From Celerinatantimonas sp046054195 (GTDB lineage: Bacteria; Pseudomonadota; Gammaproteobacteria; Enterobacterales; Celerinatantimonadaceae), in the NCBI RefSeq assembly GCF_046054195.1, contig NZ_JBEQCS010000001.1, positions 62,001 through 126,000 on the forward strand: a DNA stretch of 64,000 nt, written 5' to 3'. The notes under the pieces are model-generated. The model searched no databases. It had not been told where the DNA came from and saw only the letters and a program-made list of their open reading frames with translations. Below, in pieces: positions 35,380-42,759 of the stretch; position 1 is the stretch's first letter, and every line of letters starts with the position of its first letter. The translations under genes were made by a program, and so were the position numbers.

Positions 35380-36147
35380 TTAAGCTGAGTAAACATCAAC
35401 CCCCTGTTGCGCGATTTTCTCTAAAAGAACCGCATTGCTGGCACTTTTATTGGTGACTAATTTATCGACTTTGGCCAATGGTGCGTAAATGAAACGGCTC
35501 ACTTTGCCAACTTTACTATGATCGGCCAGCACAATATGGTGTTTGGATTGGGCGAACATGGCCTGAGCAATGGCGCTTTCCCATTGATAATAACTGCTGA
35601 TTCCACCGCTGCTAATACCCACTGGCGAAACAATTGCCACATCCGCATGATAGCGATAGATAGCATTGATGGTTTCCTCTCCACGGGTTTCATTGGCGCC
35701 TGAGAACATGTTGCCACCGAGCAAAATCACCTCATTTTGGGTCGGATTTTGACCGTGGTTGAGCGTTAGTGCCACCTGTAAACTGTTGGTGATAATCGTC
35801 AGATTCATCGAGGCTTTAAGCTGTTCTGCCAAATGAGAGGTGGTACTGCCAGCATCGATAAAGATAGTTTGCTCTGGTGCGATGAGTTGGGCACATTGTT
35901 TAGCAATGTGAATTTTCTCTTGGGTGCGAGCGCCTTGGCGAATAATTAGCGGCGGCTCCGCTGGGGCATCGAGGGCGACAATCCCACCATGAACACGGGC
36001 GGCCAGCCCTTGCGTGGTGAGCTTGATAATATCGCGACGAATTGTTTCACGGGAAACATTCAGCGCGTCCATCAGTTGCTCGTTGTTAAGCTGACGATAC
36101 TGGCCAAGCAGTGCCTGAATTTTTAACAGTCGAGTTTGTTGCAGCAT
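35380..36147 (-). CDS. DeoR family transcriptional repressor
   Basis: DeoR-type repressor, 255 residues. The winged helix-turn-helix near residues 18-50 has LNVSRETIRRDIIKL. The C-terminal sugar-phosphate sensor (DeoR C) has IFIDAGSTTSHLAEQL and VILLGGNMFSGANETRGE. The effector is probably a phosphorylated sugar. It is upstream of nupC, so a nucleoside-derived pentose phosphate would make sense as inducer, but this is inference. The stretch encoding NVSRET carries a parS-like sequence. Confidence 0.88.
   Translation of the reverse strand: MLQQTRLLKIQALLGQYRQLNNEQLMDALNVSRETIRRDIIKLTTQGLAARVHGGIVALDAPAEPPLIIRQGARTQEKIHIAKQCAQLIAPEQTIFIDAGSTTSHLAEQLKASMNLTIITNSLQVALTLNHGQNPTQNEVILLGGNMFSGANETRGEETINAIYRYHADVAIVSPVGISSGGISSYYQWESAIAQAMFAQSKHHIVLADHSKVGKVSRFIYAPLAKVDKLVTNKSASNAVLLEKIAQQGVDVYSA
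36043..36058. other. parS-like 16-mer inside the DeoR gene
   Basis: TGTTTCACGGGAAACA differs by one central base from the ParB-binding consensus TGTTTCACGTGAAACA. It lies 25 kb from oriC, within range for parS, but it also encodes the conserved DeoR peptide VSRET, so chance is a real alternative. Confidence 0.3.
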
Positions 36148-36220
36148 ATTTCATCATGGTCACTAATTGCTGGCGTTATCAGAGCATAAATCAGTCTCGA
36201 GTGCATCCATTTGTTGGCTG

Positions 36221-37297
36221 TTAATGCGCTTGGCTTTGGTTTTGTCGGTATTGGCGTGGACTCATGCCAAACCAACGACGAAAGGCGCGCGAGAATGCGC
36301 TCGTTTCTGAGTAACCAAGTAGCATGCCCATCTGTGAAATTGGAATTTGTTTTTGACTTAAATAATGGGTTGCCACTTCTTGGCGAACCAAGTCAACTAA
36401 GCCACTAAAGCTTAAATTTTCTTGGCGTAAGCGCCGCTGTAGTGACCAGAGAGATAAATTTAATTGTTCTGCGATGGTTTCTAAATCGGGTTCGCCATCG
36501 AGCAGTGCACTTTGAATTTGGGCGCGGGTTTGGTTGATGACATCCTGTCCCGGCGGCTGCATATTTAACCGTTTCAGCGCATCCAGCATAACGCCCAGTA
36601 GAATAGGGTCATGCCCCGGCATGGCGCGGTTAAGATCGCTTTTGGGGATCAACAACGAATTAAACGGCTGTTCAAAATAAACCGGCGCATCAAAGACTTT
36701 ACAGTGTTCATGCCATTGTTCTGGACGCGGATGCTCAAAGTGAACTTCGCGCGGTGCCCAGTTTTTACCCGCAGACTGTCGAATCAGATTAAATATCATC
36801 CCCATGGTTAGCTCGGCATCTTGGCGGCGGCAAACAATAGCGCCGTGGCGAACCTGATAATCAAAGCGATAGCATTCGCCCTGTTCTACAAATTGCACAA
36901 AGGTGTCGTGTTGGTGCCAGTGAAAGGCATAAGCGACATTGGTTAACGCCTGAGCTAAGTTAGCAGAACATAAACCAATGTAACCGATGAGTCCTAACGA
37001 TTGGGGTTGAAATTGACGGCCATAATAGAGGCCAAAGTTATCAAACTGGCTCTCTTTGGCTGCTTCTTCAAGCACTTGGCAATAGTTCACCAATTGCAGT
37101 GATTGAGTTGGCGAGTTAAGAATTTCTGGGTTAATGCCACTGCGGCCTAAAATTCGGTCCACATCCGCACCATATTGGCCGATGAACTGATCTAAGCCAC
37201 TAGCGGCAGCGGCCAGCACCCCTTGGTTTACACAAACATTTTCACGCAGCGCATCGCCAATCAGCGGGCGGGTAATCAACATTTGGTCAGTCATCAT
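36221..37297 (-). CDS. AraC family transcriptional regulator (OruR-like)
   Basis: AraC/XylS regulator, 358 residues, with an N-terminal arabinose-binding-like domain of the kind found in OruR/ArgR-type regulators and a C-terminal double helix-turn-helix (about 255-350; ETIAEQLNLSLWSLQRRL and QMGMLLGYSETSAFSRAFRRW). AAGG precedes the ATG. It lies beside the kinase-permease-lyase genes on the same strand as the kinase, so control of amino-alcohol catabolism is the leading guess. Confidence 0.87.
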   Translation of the reverse strand: MMTDQMLITRPLIGDALRENVCVNQGVLAAAASGLDQFIGQYGADVDRILGRSGINPEILNSPTQSLQLVNYCQVLEEAAKESQFDNFGLYYGRQFQPQSLGLIGYIGLCSANLAQALTNVAYAFHWHQHDTFVQFVEQGECYRFDYQVRHGAIVCRRQDAELTMGMIFNLIRQSAGKNWAPREVHFEHPRPEQWHEHCKVFDAPVYFEQPFNSLLIPKSDLNRAMPGHDPILLGVMLDALKRLNMQPPGQDVINQTRAQIQSALLDGEPDLETIAEQLNLSLWSLQRRLRQENLSFSGLVDLVRQEVATHYLSQKQIPISQMGMLLGYSETSAFSRAFRRWFGMSPRQYRQNQSQAH

Positions 37298-37450
37298 AAA
37301 ACCTTATGCGATAGTGGACATAAGGTTTTATAAAGCAATTTTTAAACCAATGTCTTATAGATGATATTTCAATAAGTTAACTATATTTATCGATAACCAA
37401 TTCGAGGTTTTACGCACCGTTTTTGCGCTGTTGAGCAAAGTTTGTGCATA

Positions 37451-38455
37451 TTATTGACCAATCGGCAGTCCGTCAGTTTCTAAATAACGCCGGCATAAGC
37501 GCACCGATTCATTGGCCCATTGATCGCCAAGACTTAACGTCATCTCTGTTTGAGCATGGGTTCCCGTCCAGGCGAGCATCTGAATTCGCCGCTGAATGAT
37601 CATCGCTGGAAGAATTGCTAAATCACTGTCGCTGCAGTGTGCTTGGGTTTCATAGCCATTGAGCCATTGGTCCACCCACAGGGGGGCATTCGCCAAATGT
37701 TCGTTAAAGCTAATCGCTGCGGCTAAATCATGCATGTACCAGCCCATGCCACAGTCATCAAAGTCAATCACCCGGGTTTGGCCGTTAAATAACAGAATGT
37801 TGGTTAGGCGAAGATCTGCATGAATTAACCCATATCGGTCATCACTCATGCCATAAGCGGCCATCTGCTGCGCAACTTTTGTCAGTGCCTGGTGAATGAG
37901 TGCATGATCGCTGGGATTTAGATGCGGCGCGTCTTGCCAACGTCCCCAATGGGCATCATCGGTCACCATGGTCTGATGATTCCAGATAATTCGCTCAAAG
38001 CTTGCTGGGCGTTGCCAGCTTTTGGCATGTTGATGCAATTTGGCTGTGATAGCGCCAAGGCCAAAAAAAGCTTTGGGGTCAACCTCGGTGGTTGGCATAT
38101 CACCTTCAATCCAGCCGAACATCACTGCATAGCGTTGTTCTCCACTATCTAAGGTTAACGTTTGAACGCGCTCGCCTTCTTTATTGGCTATTGCAATAGG
38201 AACTTCGATGCCGTTTTCACGCAGTGCATCCAGCCATAAAAGCTCGCTGTTGATGGCATTAAAGCTGTGATAATCGGGTCGATGGATGCGCAGTGCATAG
38301 CGGTTATTGGTGGTGGTGATTTTTAAGGTCGCATTTTCTGAGCGGCACAATAAACTGATATCGCCTTGGTAAGAATTGTCATAGCGCTCTAATAGCGTCG
38401 AAGCCAGAGCCAGAACCTGCTGGTCGGTTAAGGTATCGTATTGCTGCGTTGACAT
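37451..38455 (-). CDS. APH-fold kinase, probable amino-alcohol (ethanolamine) kinase
   Basis: Aminoglycoside phosphotransferase/choline kinase-fold protein of 334 residues, similar in outline to SrkA and homoserine kinase type II. The catalytic loop is H212-A-D214-L-R-L-T-N219, and the metal-binding D231-F-D follows. GGAG precedes the ATG. It is divergent from an ethanolamine-type permease and next to a phosphoethanolamine phospho-lyase-like gene. I therefore infer ATP-dependent phosphorylation of ethanolamine or 1-amino-2-propanol. A Ser/Thr protein kinase role is the main alternative. Confidence 0.72.
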   Translation of the reverse strand: MSTQQYDTLTDQQVLALASTLLERYDNSYQGDISLLCRSENATLKITTTNNRYALRIHRPDYHSFNAINSELLWLDALRENGIEVPIAIANKEGERVQTLTLDSGEQRYAVMFGWIEGDMPTTEVDPKAFFGLGAITAKLHQHAKSWQRPASFERIIWNHQTMVTDDAHWGRWQDAPHLNPSDHALIHQALTKVAQQMAAYGMSDDRYGLIHADLRLTNILLFNGQTRVIDFDDCGMGWYMHDLAAAISFNEHLANAPLWVDQWLNGYETQAHCSDSDLAILPAMIIQRRIQMLAWTGTHAQTEMTLSLGDQWANESVRLCRRYLETDGLPIGQ

Positions 38456-38523
38456 CGGAAAACTCCATCTATTCGTCGATAGTTAAAGCTTCTAATTTTC
38501 TTGCTCTTTGTGCTTGACCTAAT

Positions 38524-38578
38524 GTTGCACCAAGCACTCGCTGTTGCACTGTAGTGTCAACTTAATTGGAAAGTTGAC
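38524..38578. promoter_or_regulatory. candidate operators between divergent kinase and permease genes
   Basis: Two direct GTTGCAC copies (38524-38530 and 38543-38549; 19 bases apart) stand next to a perfect 8-bp inverted repeat GTCAACTT / AAGTTGAC (38556-38563 and 38571-38578). Direct repeats about two helical turns apart suit an AraC-type activator such as the one encoded nearby. Confidence 0.4.
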
Positions 38579-38708
38579 TTTAGGTGGCAAACTGAGTCGG
38601 ATTTGGTCAAGTTTTCTTTTGTTGAATCATCGATTATCAAAGGGTCGTTCAAAAAAGCGTCGATATTTTGCTGTTTGAACCGTTTCGGTCGATCATTGGA
38701 GATTTCGT

Positions 38709-40073
38709 ATGACGGAAAAACTTAAACCGACATTGAGCACGCTGCATCTGTGGGGAATTGCAGTGGGGCTGGTTATTTCGGGTGAGTATTTTGGCTGGAG
38801 TTATGGCTGGGGGGTAGCAGGTACATTGGGCTTTTTGATAACTACAGCCCTGATTGCCGTGATGTATACCTGCTTTATTTTTAGTTTTACTGAACTAACA
38901 ACTGCAATTCCACATGCGGGTGGGCCTTTTGCTTATAGCCGTCGTGCCTTTGGTGAAACCGGTGGTTTGATTGCAGGGATGGCGACATTAATTGAATTTG
39001 TTTTTGCTCCACCTGCGATTGCGATGGCAATTGGGGCGTATTTAAATGTGCAGTTCCCACATTTAGACCCGCGTTATGCCGCTGTTGGCGCTTACATTGT
39101 GTTTATGGGGCTGAATATTCTCGGGGTGAAACTGGCTGCAACCTTTGAGCTATTAGTCACCATATTAGCCGTTATCGAGTTACTGGTCTTTATGGGCGTT
39201 GTCGCACCGGGCTTTAGTTTTAGCCATTTTGTCATCAATGGTTGGGCTGGTAGTAACCAGTTTAGCTCTCATGCTATTGCGGGTATTTTTGCGGCCATTC
39301 CATTTGCTATCTGGTTTTTCCTTGCCATTGAAGGGGCGGCTATGGCTGCTGAAGAAGCCAAAGATCCCAAACGCACGATTCCTAAAGCATATATTTCCGG
39401 CATCCTGACCTTAGTTGTGTTAGCAATTGGGGTGATGATGTTAGCCGGTGGTGCTGGTAATTGGCAGGAGCTTTCAGGAATTAACGATCCATTGCCGCAA
39501 GCCATGAAAATCGTGGTGGGTGCCAACTCTGGCTGGATGCATATGCTGGTGTGGATTGGTCTGTTTGGCTTAATTGCGAGTTTCCACGGGATTATTCTTG
39601 GTTACTCTCGGCAATTTTTTGCACTGGCTCGTGCCGGTTACTTGCCTGAAAGTTTAGCTAAGTTATCGGCTTTTAAAACGCCTCATCGCGCCATTATCAC
39701 CGGCGGTATTATTGGCATCATCGCCATCTTCAGTGATAGTTTCGTGAACTTAGAGGGGATGAGTTTAACCGCTGCGATGATTACTATGGCCGTTTTTGGT
39801 GCGATTGTGATGTACATCATGAGCATGTTGAGTTTGTTTAAACTGCGCCGCACTGAACCTGATTTGCCACGTAGCTTCCATGCGCCAGGTTATCCGCTGG
39901 TCCCTGCAATTGCGTTGGTTATCTCGGTTTTAGCGCTCATTGCGATGATCTGGTTTAACCTCGTACTGGCTGGGATTTTTGTGGGAATTTTAATTGTCGG
40001 TTATGTTTATTTTCGCCTCACCGGTGCTCAGCGTCAGCATGCACCCGAAGATGCGATGTTAGCAGGCAAATAA
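38709..40073 (+). CDS. ethanolamine permease (APC superfamily)
   Basis: Amino acid-polyamine-organocation transporter of 454 residues and about twelve helices, of the ethanolamine permease type. LWGIAVGLVISGEYFGWSYG (residues 14-33), FSFTELTTAIPHAGGPFAYS and ATLIEFVFAPPAIAMAIGAY are characteristic of that group. GGAG precedes the ATG. Its position opposite the kinase and before the phospho-lyase supports import of ethanolamine or a close analogue. No eut microcompartment genes are seen. Confidence 0.85.
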   Translation: MTEKLKPTLSTLHLWGIAVGLVISGEYFGWSYGWGVAGTLGFLITTALIAVMYTCFIFSFTELTTAIPHAGGPFAYSRRAFGETGGLIAGMATLIEFVFAPPAIAMAIGAYLNVQFPHLDPRYAAVGAYIVFMGLNILGVKLAATFELLVTILAVIELLVFMGVVAPGFSFSHFVINGWAGSNQFSSHAIAGIFAAIPFAIWFFLAIEGAAMAAEEAKDPKRTIPKAYISGILTLVVLAIGVMMLAGGAGNWQELSGINDPLPQAMKIVVGANSGWMHMLVWIGLFGLIASFHGIILGYSRQFFALARAGYLPESLAKLSAFKTPHRAIITGGIIGIIAIFSDSFVNLEGMSLTAAMITMAVFGAIVMYIMSMLSLFKLRRTEPDLPRSFHAPGYPLVPAIALVISVLALIAMIWFNLVLAGIFVGILIVGYVYFRLTGAQRQHAPEDAMLAGK

Positions 40074-40094
40074 AGTCATATTGATTAAGTGTTA

Positions 40095-40119
40095 CCGCCG
40101 CACTAGCGGCGGTTTTTTT
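40095..40119 (+). terminator. Rho-independent terminator after the permease gene
   Basis: CCGCCGC (40095-40101), loop ACTA, GCGGCGG (40106-40112), then seven T residues. Confidence 0.92.
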
Positions 40120-40276
40120 ATCTTTGCTAAGCCACTGCCAAAGATAGCGTGAGTTATACCGATGGCTTTTGCAGCTGCTAGCCTAAGGTGTTACAAGCAA
40201 TATAATCACTGAGAGATTTATCTGCGAACTGGCAATCGAGCTATCAGGCGAGCGATGTTTAATAAATGAGCTTATT

Positions 40277-40299
40277 AAAAAAGGGAGCATCAGCTCCCT
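40277..40299 (-). terminator. Rho-independent terminator after the phospho-lyase gene
   Basis: On the minus strand: AGGGAGC, a 4-base loop, GCTCCCT (40282-40299), followed by a T-run (A residues at 40277-40281 on the plus strand). Confidence 0.88.
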
Positions 40300-40319
40300 A
40301 ATCTATTTCAATTGGATTC

Positions 40320-41660
40320 TTAAGCTTTTAATTCGCTAAGTGATTCATCTAGCGCGCCAACTAACCAGTCAATATCGTGTTCTTGGAATGCCAGCGGTGG
40401 ACGCAGTTTTAGAACGTTGCCATAAGGGCCAGCAACGGAGGTTAAAACGTGTTTTTCGCGTAACCGTTCAATGACATTCAGCGCCAGTTGCTGGTCCGCT
40501 TCTTTGCTGGTTCTATCTTTAACCAGTTCAAAACCGATAAATAATCCAGCACCACGAACATCGCCGACACATTCATGTTTGTCCATCAATGTTTTAAGCT
40601 CTGCTAATAGTTTGCGGCCAACGGTGAGGCTGTGTTCTTGCAAGTGTTCATCGCGAATCACTTTAAGCACGGCTTGAGCTGCAGCCATCGCCACAGGGTT
40701 ACCACCAAAGGTATTAAAATAAGGGATGCTGTCGCTAAATGAGGCTAACACGTCGCTTTTCGCAAACAGCCCAGAAACAGGGATCCCATTGCCCATTGGC
40801 TTGCCGACGGTGACAACATCCGGCACTAAGCTGTGGCGAGCAAATCCCCAGAACGCTTCGCCGGTGCGGGCAAAGCCTGGCTGAACTTCATCGGCAATGA
40901 AAATCCCACCGTTTTTATGCACGACATCGATAGCTTCTTGCATAAATCCTGCGGTCCCGGGTAAAACCCCATCAGAAGAAAAGATAGAGTCCGCTAAAAA
41001 GCCCGCAAATTTAATGCCGTGAGCTGTCATATCATCAATCTGTGCCTGCATCTGCTGAGCAAACCAGTGGCCTAAATCAACGTCACTGAGCCGATAGTGA
41101 TCCGGCGATGGAAGCAAGCGAGTCGTTGCATCTAAGGCTTGGCCTGTACCAAGGGCGGGTGATGCGCCAGAGGTTAGCGCACTGGTACCATGATAGGCTT
41201 CTTGGGTGACAATAATACCGGTGCCACCGCTAAAGGAGCGAGCCACGCGCATGGCTAGATCGTTTGCTTCAGAGCCAGTACACATGTACATGGCGCGATC
41301 AATCTCGCTTGGCATGGTGGTAAGAATATCTTCAGAGTAATCCAGGATCCGTTCGTGCAGATAACGGGTGTGGGTATTGAGCTGACACATCTGTTCGTGC
41401 ACAGCTTCAATGACCGCCGGATGGCAGTGACCGATACTGGCCACGTTGTTGTACACATCCAGATATTTTTCACCTGCTGCATCCCACAAATACTGGCCTT
41501 TACCTTTGACCAGATGAACAGGTTTGCGATAGAACAACCGGTAAGACTCCCCGAGAACTTTTGAGCGTTTGTCGGTTAATTCGCGAGTGTGGCTGTCCAG
41601 TCCTGCTGCATGTTCAGCACGAAAACTGTTCGTATCCATAATAGTAGAGCGCGTGGCCAT
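40320..41660 (-). CDS. class III PLP enzyme, probable phosphoethanolamine (amino-alcohol phosphate) phospho-lyase
   Basis: Fold-type I, aminotransferase class III protein of 446 residues from ATG 41660, preceded by AGGGGG. A longer frame to 41759 runs through the promoter repeats and is rejected. NNVASIGHCHP, LNTHTRYLH and CTGSEANDLAMRVAR resemble the AGXT2L1/ETNPPL branch, which eliminates phosphate and ammonia from phosphoethanolamine to give acetaldehyde. PLP contacts: Asp257 (ADEVQPGF) and Schiff-base Lys287 (VGKPMGNG). Context with the kinase and permease supports a lyase over a transaminase. Confidence 0.78.
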   Translation of the reverse strand: MATRSTIMDTNSFRAEHAAGLDSHTRELTDKRSKVLGESYRLFYRKPVHLVKGKGQYLWDAAGEKYLDVYNNVASIGHCHPAVIEAVHEQMCQLNTHTRYLHERILDYSEDILTTMPSEIDRAMYMCTGSEANDLAMRVARSFSGGTGIIVTQEAYHGTSALTSGASPALGTGQALDATTRLLPSPDHYRLSDVDLGHWFAQQMQAQIDDMTAHGIKFAGFLADSIFSSDGVLPGTAGFMQEAIDVVHKNGGIFIADEVQPGFARTGEAFWGFARHSLVPDVVTVGKPMGNGIPVSGLFAKSDVLASFSDSIPYFNTFGGNPVAMAAAQAVLKVIRDEHLQEHSLTVGRKLLAELKTLMDKHECVGDVRGAGLFIGFELVKDRTSKEADQQLALNVIERLREKHVLTSVAGPYGNVLKLRPPLAFQEHDIDWLVGALDESLSELKA

Positions 41661-41730
41661 GGTTACCCCCTGAAGATGGCTTTTTAACTTAGCGATTATG
41701 TTTATAATGACGGCTTTGTAGGCAAATACA

Positions 41731-41772
41731 ACAAAGTACAAAAATACACAAAAGTACACAAATGTTGTGTGT
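41731..41772. repeat. three tandem ~10-bp repeats in the lyase-pdxY intergenic region
   Basis: Three consecutive 10-base units related to ARTACACAAA (about 41734-41763) run into TGTTGTGTG. One-helical-turn spacing puts each copy on the same DNA face, as expected for cooperative regulator binding. The repeats sit upstream of both the lyase (minus) and pdxY (plus). A PLP-sensing MocR/PdxR-type or AraC regulator is conceivable. Confidence 0.5.
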
Positions 41773-41892
41773 TCGATGGCTTGTTAGGCAGATTGTTTAT
41801 TTTTTATATTTTATTTTTATTAGAAATGGGGTTTTCGTGAGCAATCAACTCGTAGCATAATGCTTCATATGTTGAAGTAATCGTCGAATTTT

Positions 41893-42756
41893 ATGCCTTA
41901 TCATCTGCTCTCTATACAAAGCCACGTTGCCTTTGGTCATGTGGGAAATTGTGCTGCTGTGTTCCCCTTGCAACGCCAGGGCTTTGAAGTTACCGCCATC
42001 CATACCGTTCAGTTTTCTAACCATACCGGTTACGAACAGTTTAAAGGTGATGTGTTTCCTCCCTCGCATTTGCGCACAGTCCTTGATGGGGTGGAACAAT
42101 GTGGTGCGCTTAAAAATATGAGTGCACTGCTGACTGGTTATTTAGGTGATCAGCATACCGGTGAGGTTGTGTTAGATGCGCTGGCTCGAATTCGCTCTTA
42201 TCAGCCCAATGCTTTGTATTGCTGCGACCCGGTGATGGGCGATGTCGGGCGTGGATTTTATGTTCAGGATGGTCTGCCTGAGTGGATCCGTGATAAGGCG
42301 ATTGTGCATGCCGATATGATTACCCCGAATCAGTTTGAGCTGAGCTTTCTTGCCGATCATCATATTGGCTCGCTCAATGATGCGATTAAAGCGGCGCAAA
42401 TTGTGCGTAAAAATGGCCCTAAACAGGTGCTGCTCACCTCGCTTGATGTGAGCGAACTGGCTGAAGATGAAATTGGGATGCTACTAGATAATGAAGAAGG
42501 CAGTTATCTGGTGATCACTCCCAAACTTGATTTTAAAGAAGTGTTAAGCGGCGCCGGTGATGCGACCAGTGCTTTGTTTCTCGCGCAGCTACTTAAAGGT
42601 GCTGCTCCCGAGCAAGCTTTGCAGTTTGTCGCCGCTTCTGTTTATGCATTGCTAAAACAAACCGCGCAGTCTGGCGAGCGCGAATTGCAGTTGATTGCCG
42701 CGCAAGATGTCATGCTGAATCCCCCCCAACTCTTTCGATTTAAAAAGATACGTTAA
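41893..42756 (+). CDS. pdxY: pyridoxal kinase
   Basis: Ribokinase-fold enzyme phosphorylating pyridoxal to PLP in the salvage pathway. It is 287 residues, the PdxY length. SIQSHVAFGHVGNCAAVFPLQ at residues 8-28 is the B6-binding N-terminus, CDPVMGD (about 115-121) is conserved, and the anion-hole/catalytic loop GAGDATSALF carries the Asp base near residue 222. Shine-Dalgarno is weak. It is divergent from a PLP-dependent lyase and three bases ahead of an NCS1 permease, suggesting a B6 uptake-and-trapping pair. Confidence 0.93.
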   Translation: MPYHLLSIQSHVAFGHVGNCAAVFPLQRQGFEVTAIHTVQFSNHTGYEQFKGDVFPPSHLRTVLDGVEQCGALKNMSALLTGYLGDQHTGEVVLDALARIRSYQPNALYCCDPVMGDVGRGFYVQDGLPEWIRDKAIVHADMITPNQFELSFLADHHIGSLNDAIKAAQIVRKNGPKQVLLTSLDVSELAEDEIGMLLDNEEGSYLVITPKLDFKEVLSGAGDATSALFLAQLLKGAAPEQALQFVAASVYALLKQTAQSGERELQLIAAQDVMLNPPQLFRFKKIR

Positions 42757-42759
42757 TTT

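Noticed and set aside
40320..41660. Assignment as PbfA (hydroxy-aminoethylphosphonate ammonia-lyase) or a plain omega-transaminase
   Set aside because: No phnW, phnX or other phosphonate genes are nearby, while an ethanolamine permease and a kinase are. Not excluded without assays.
41661..41759. 33-residue N-terminal extension of the phospho-lyase frame
   Set aside because: It runs through the AT-rich tandem repeats and likely promoter; AGGGGG is placed for ATG 41660, which matches the family N-terminus.
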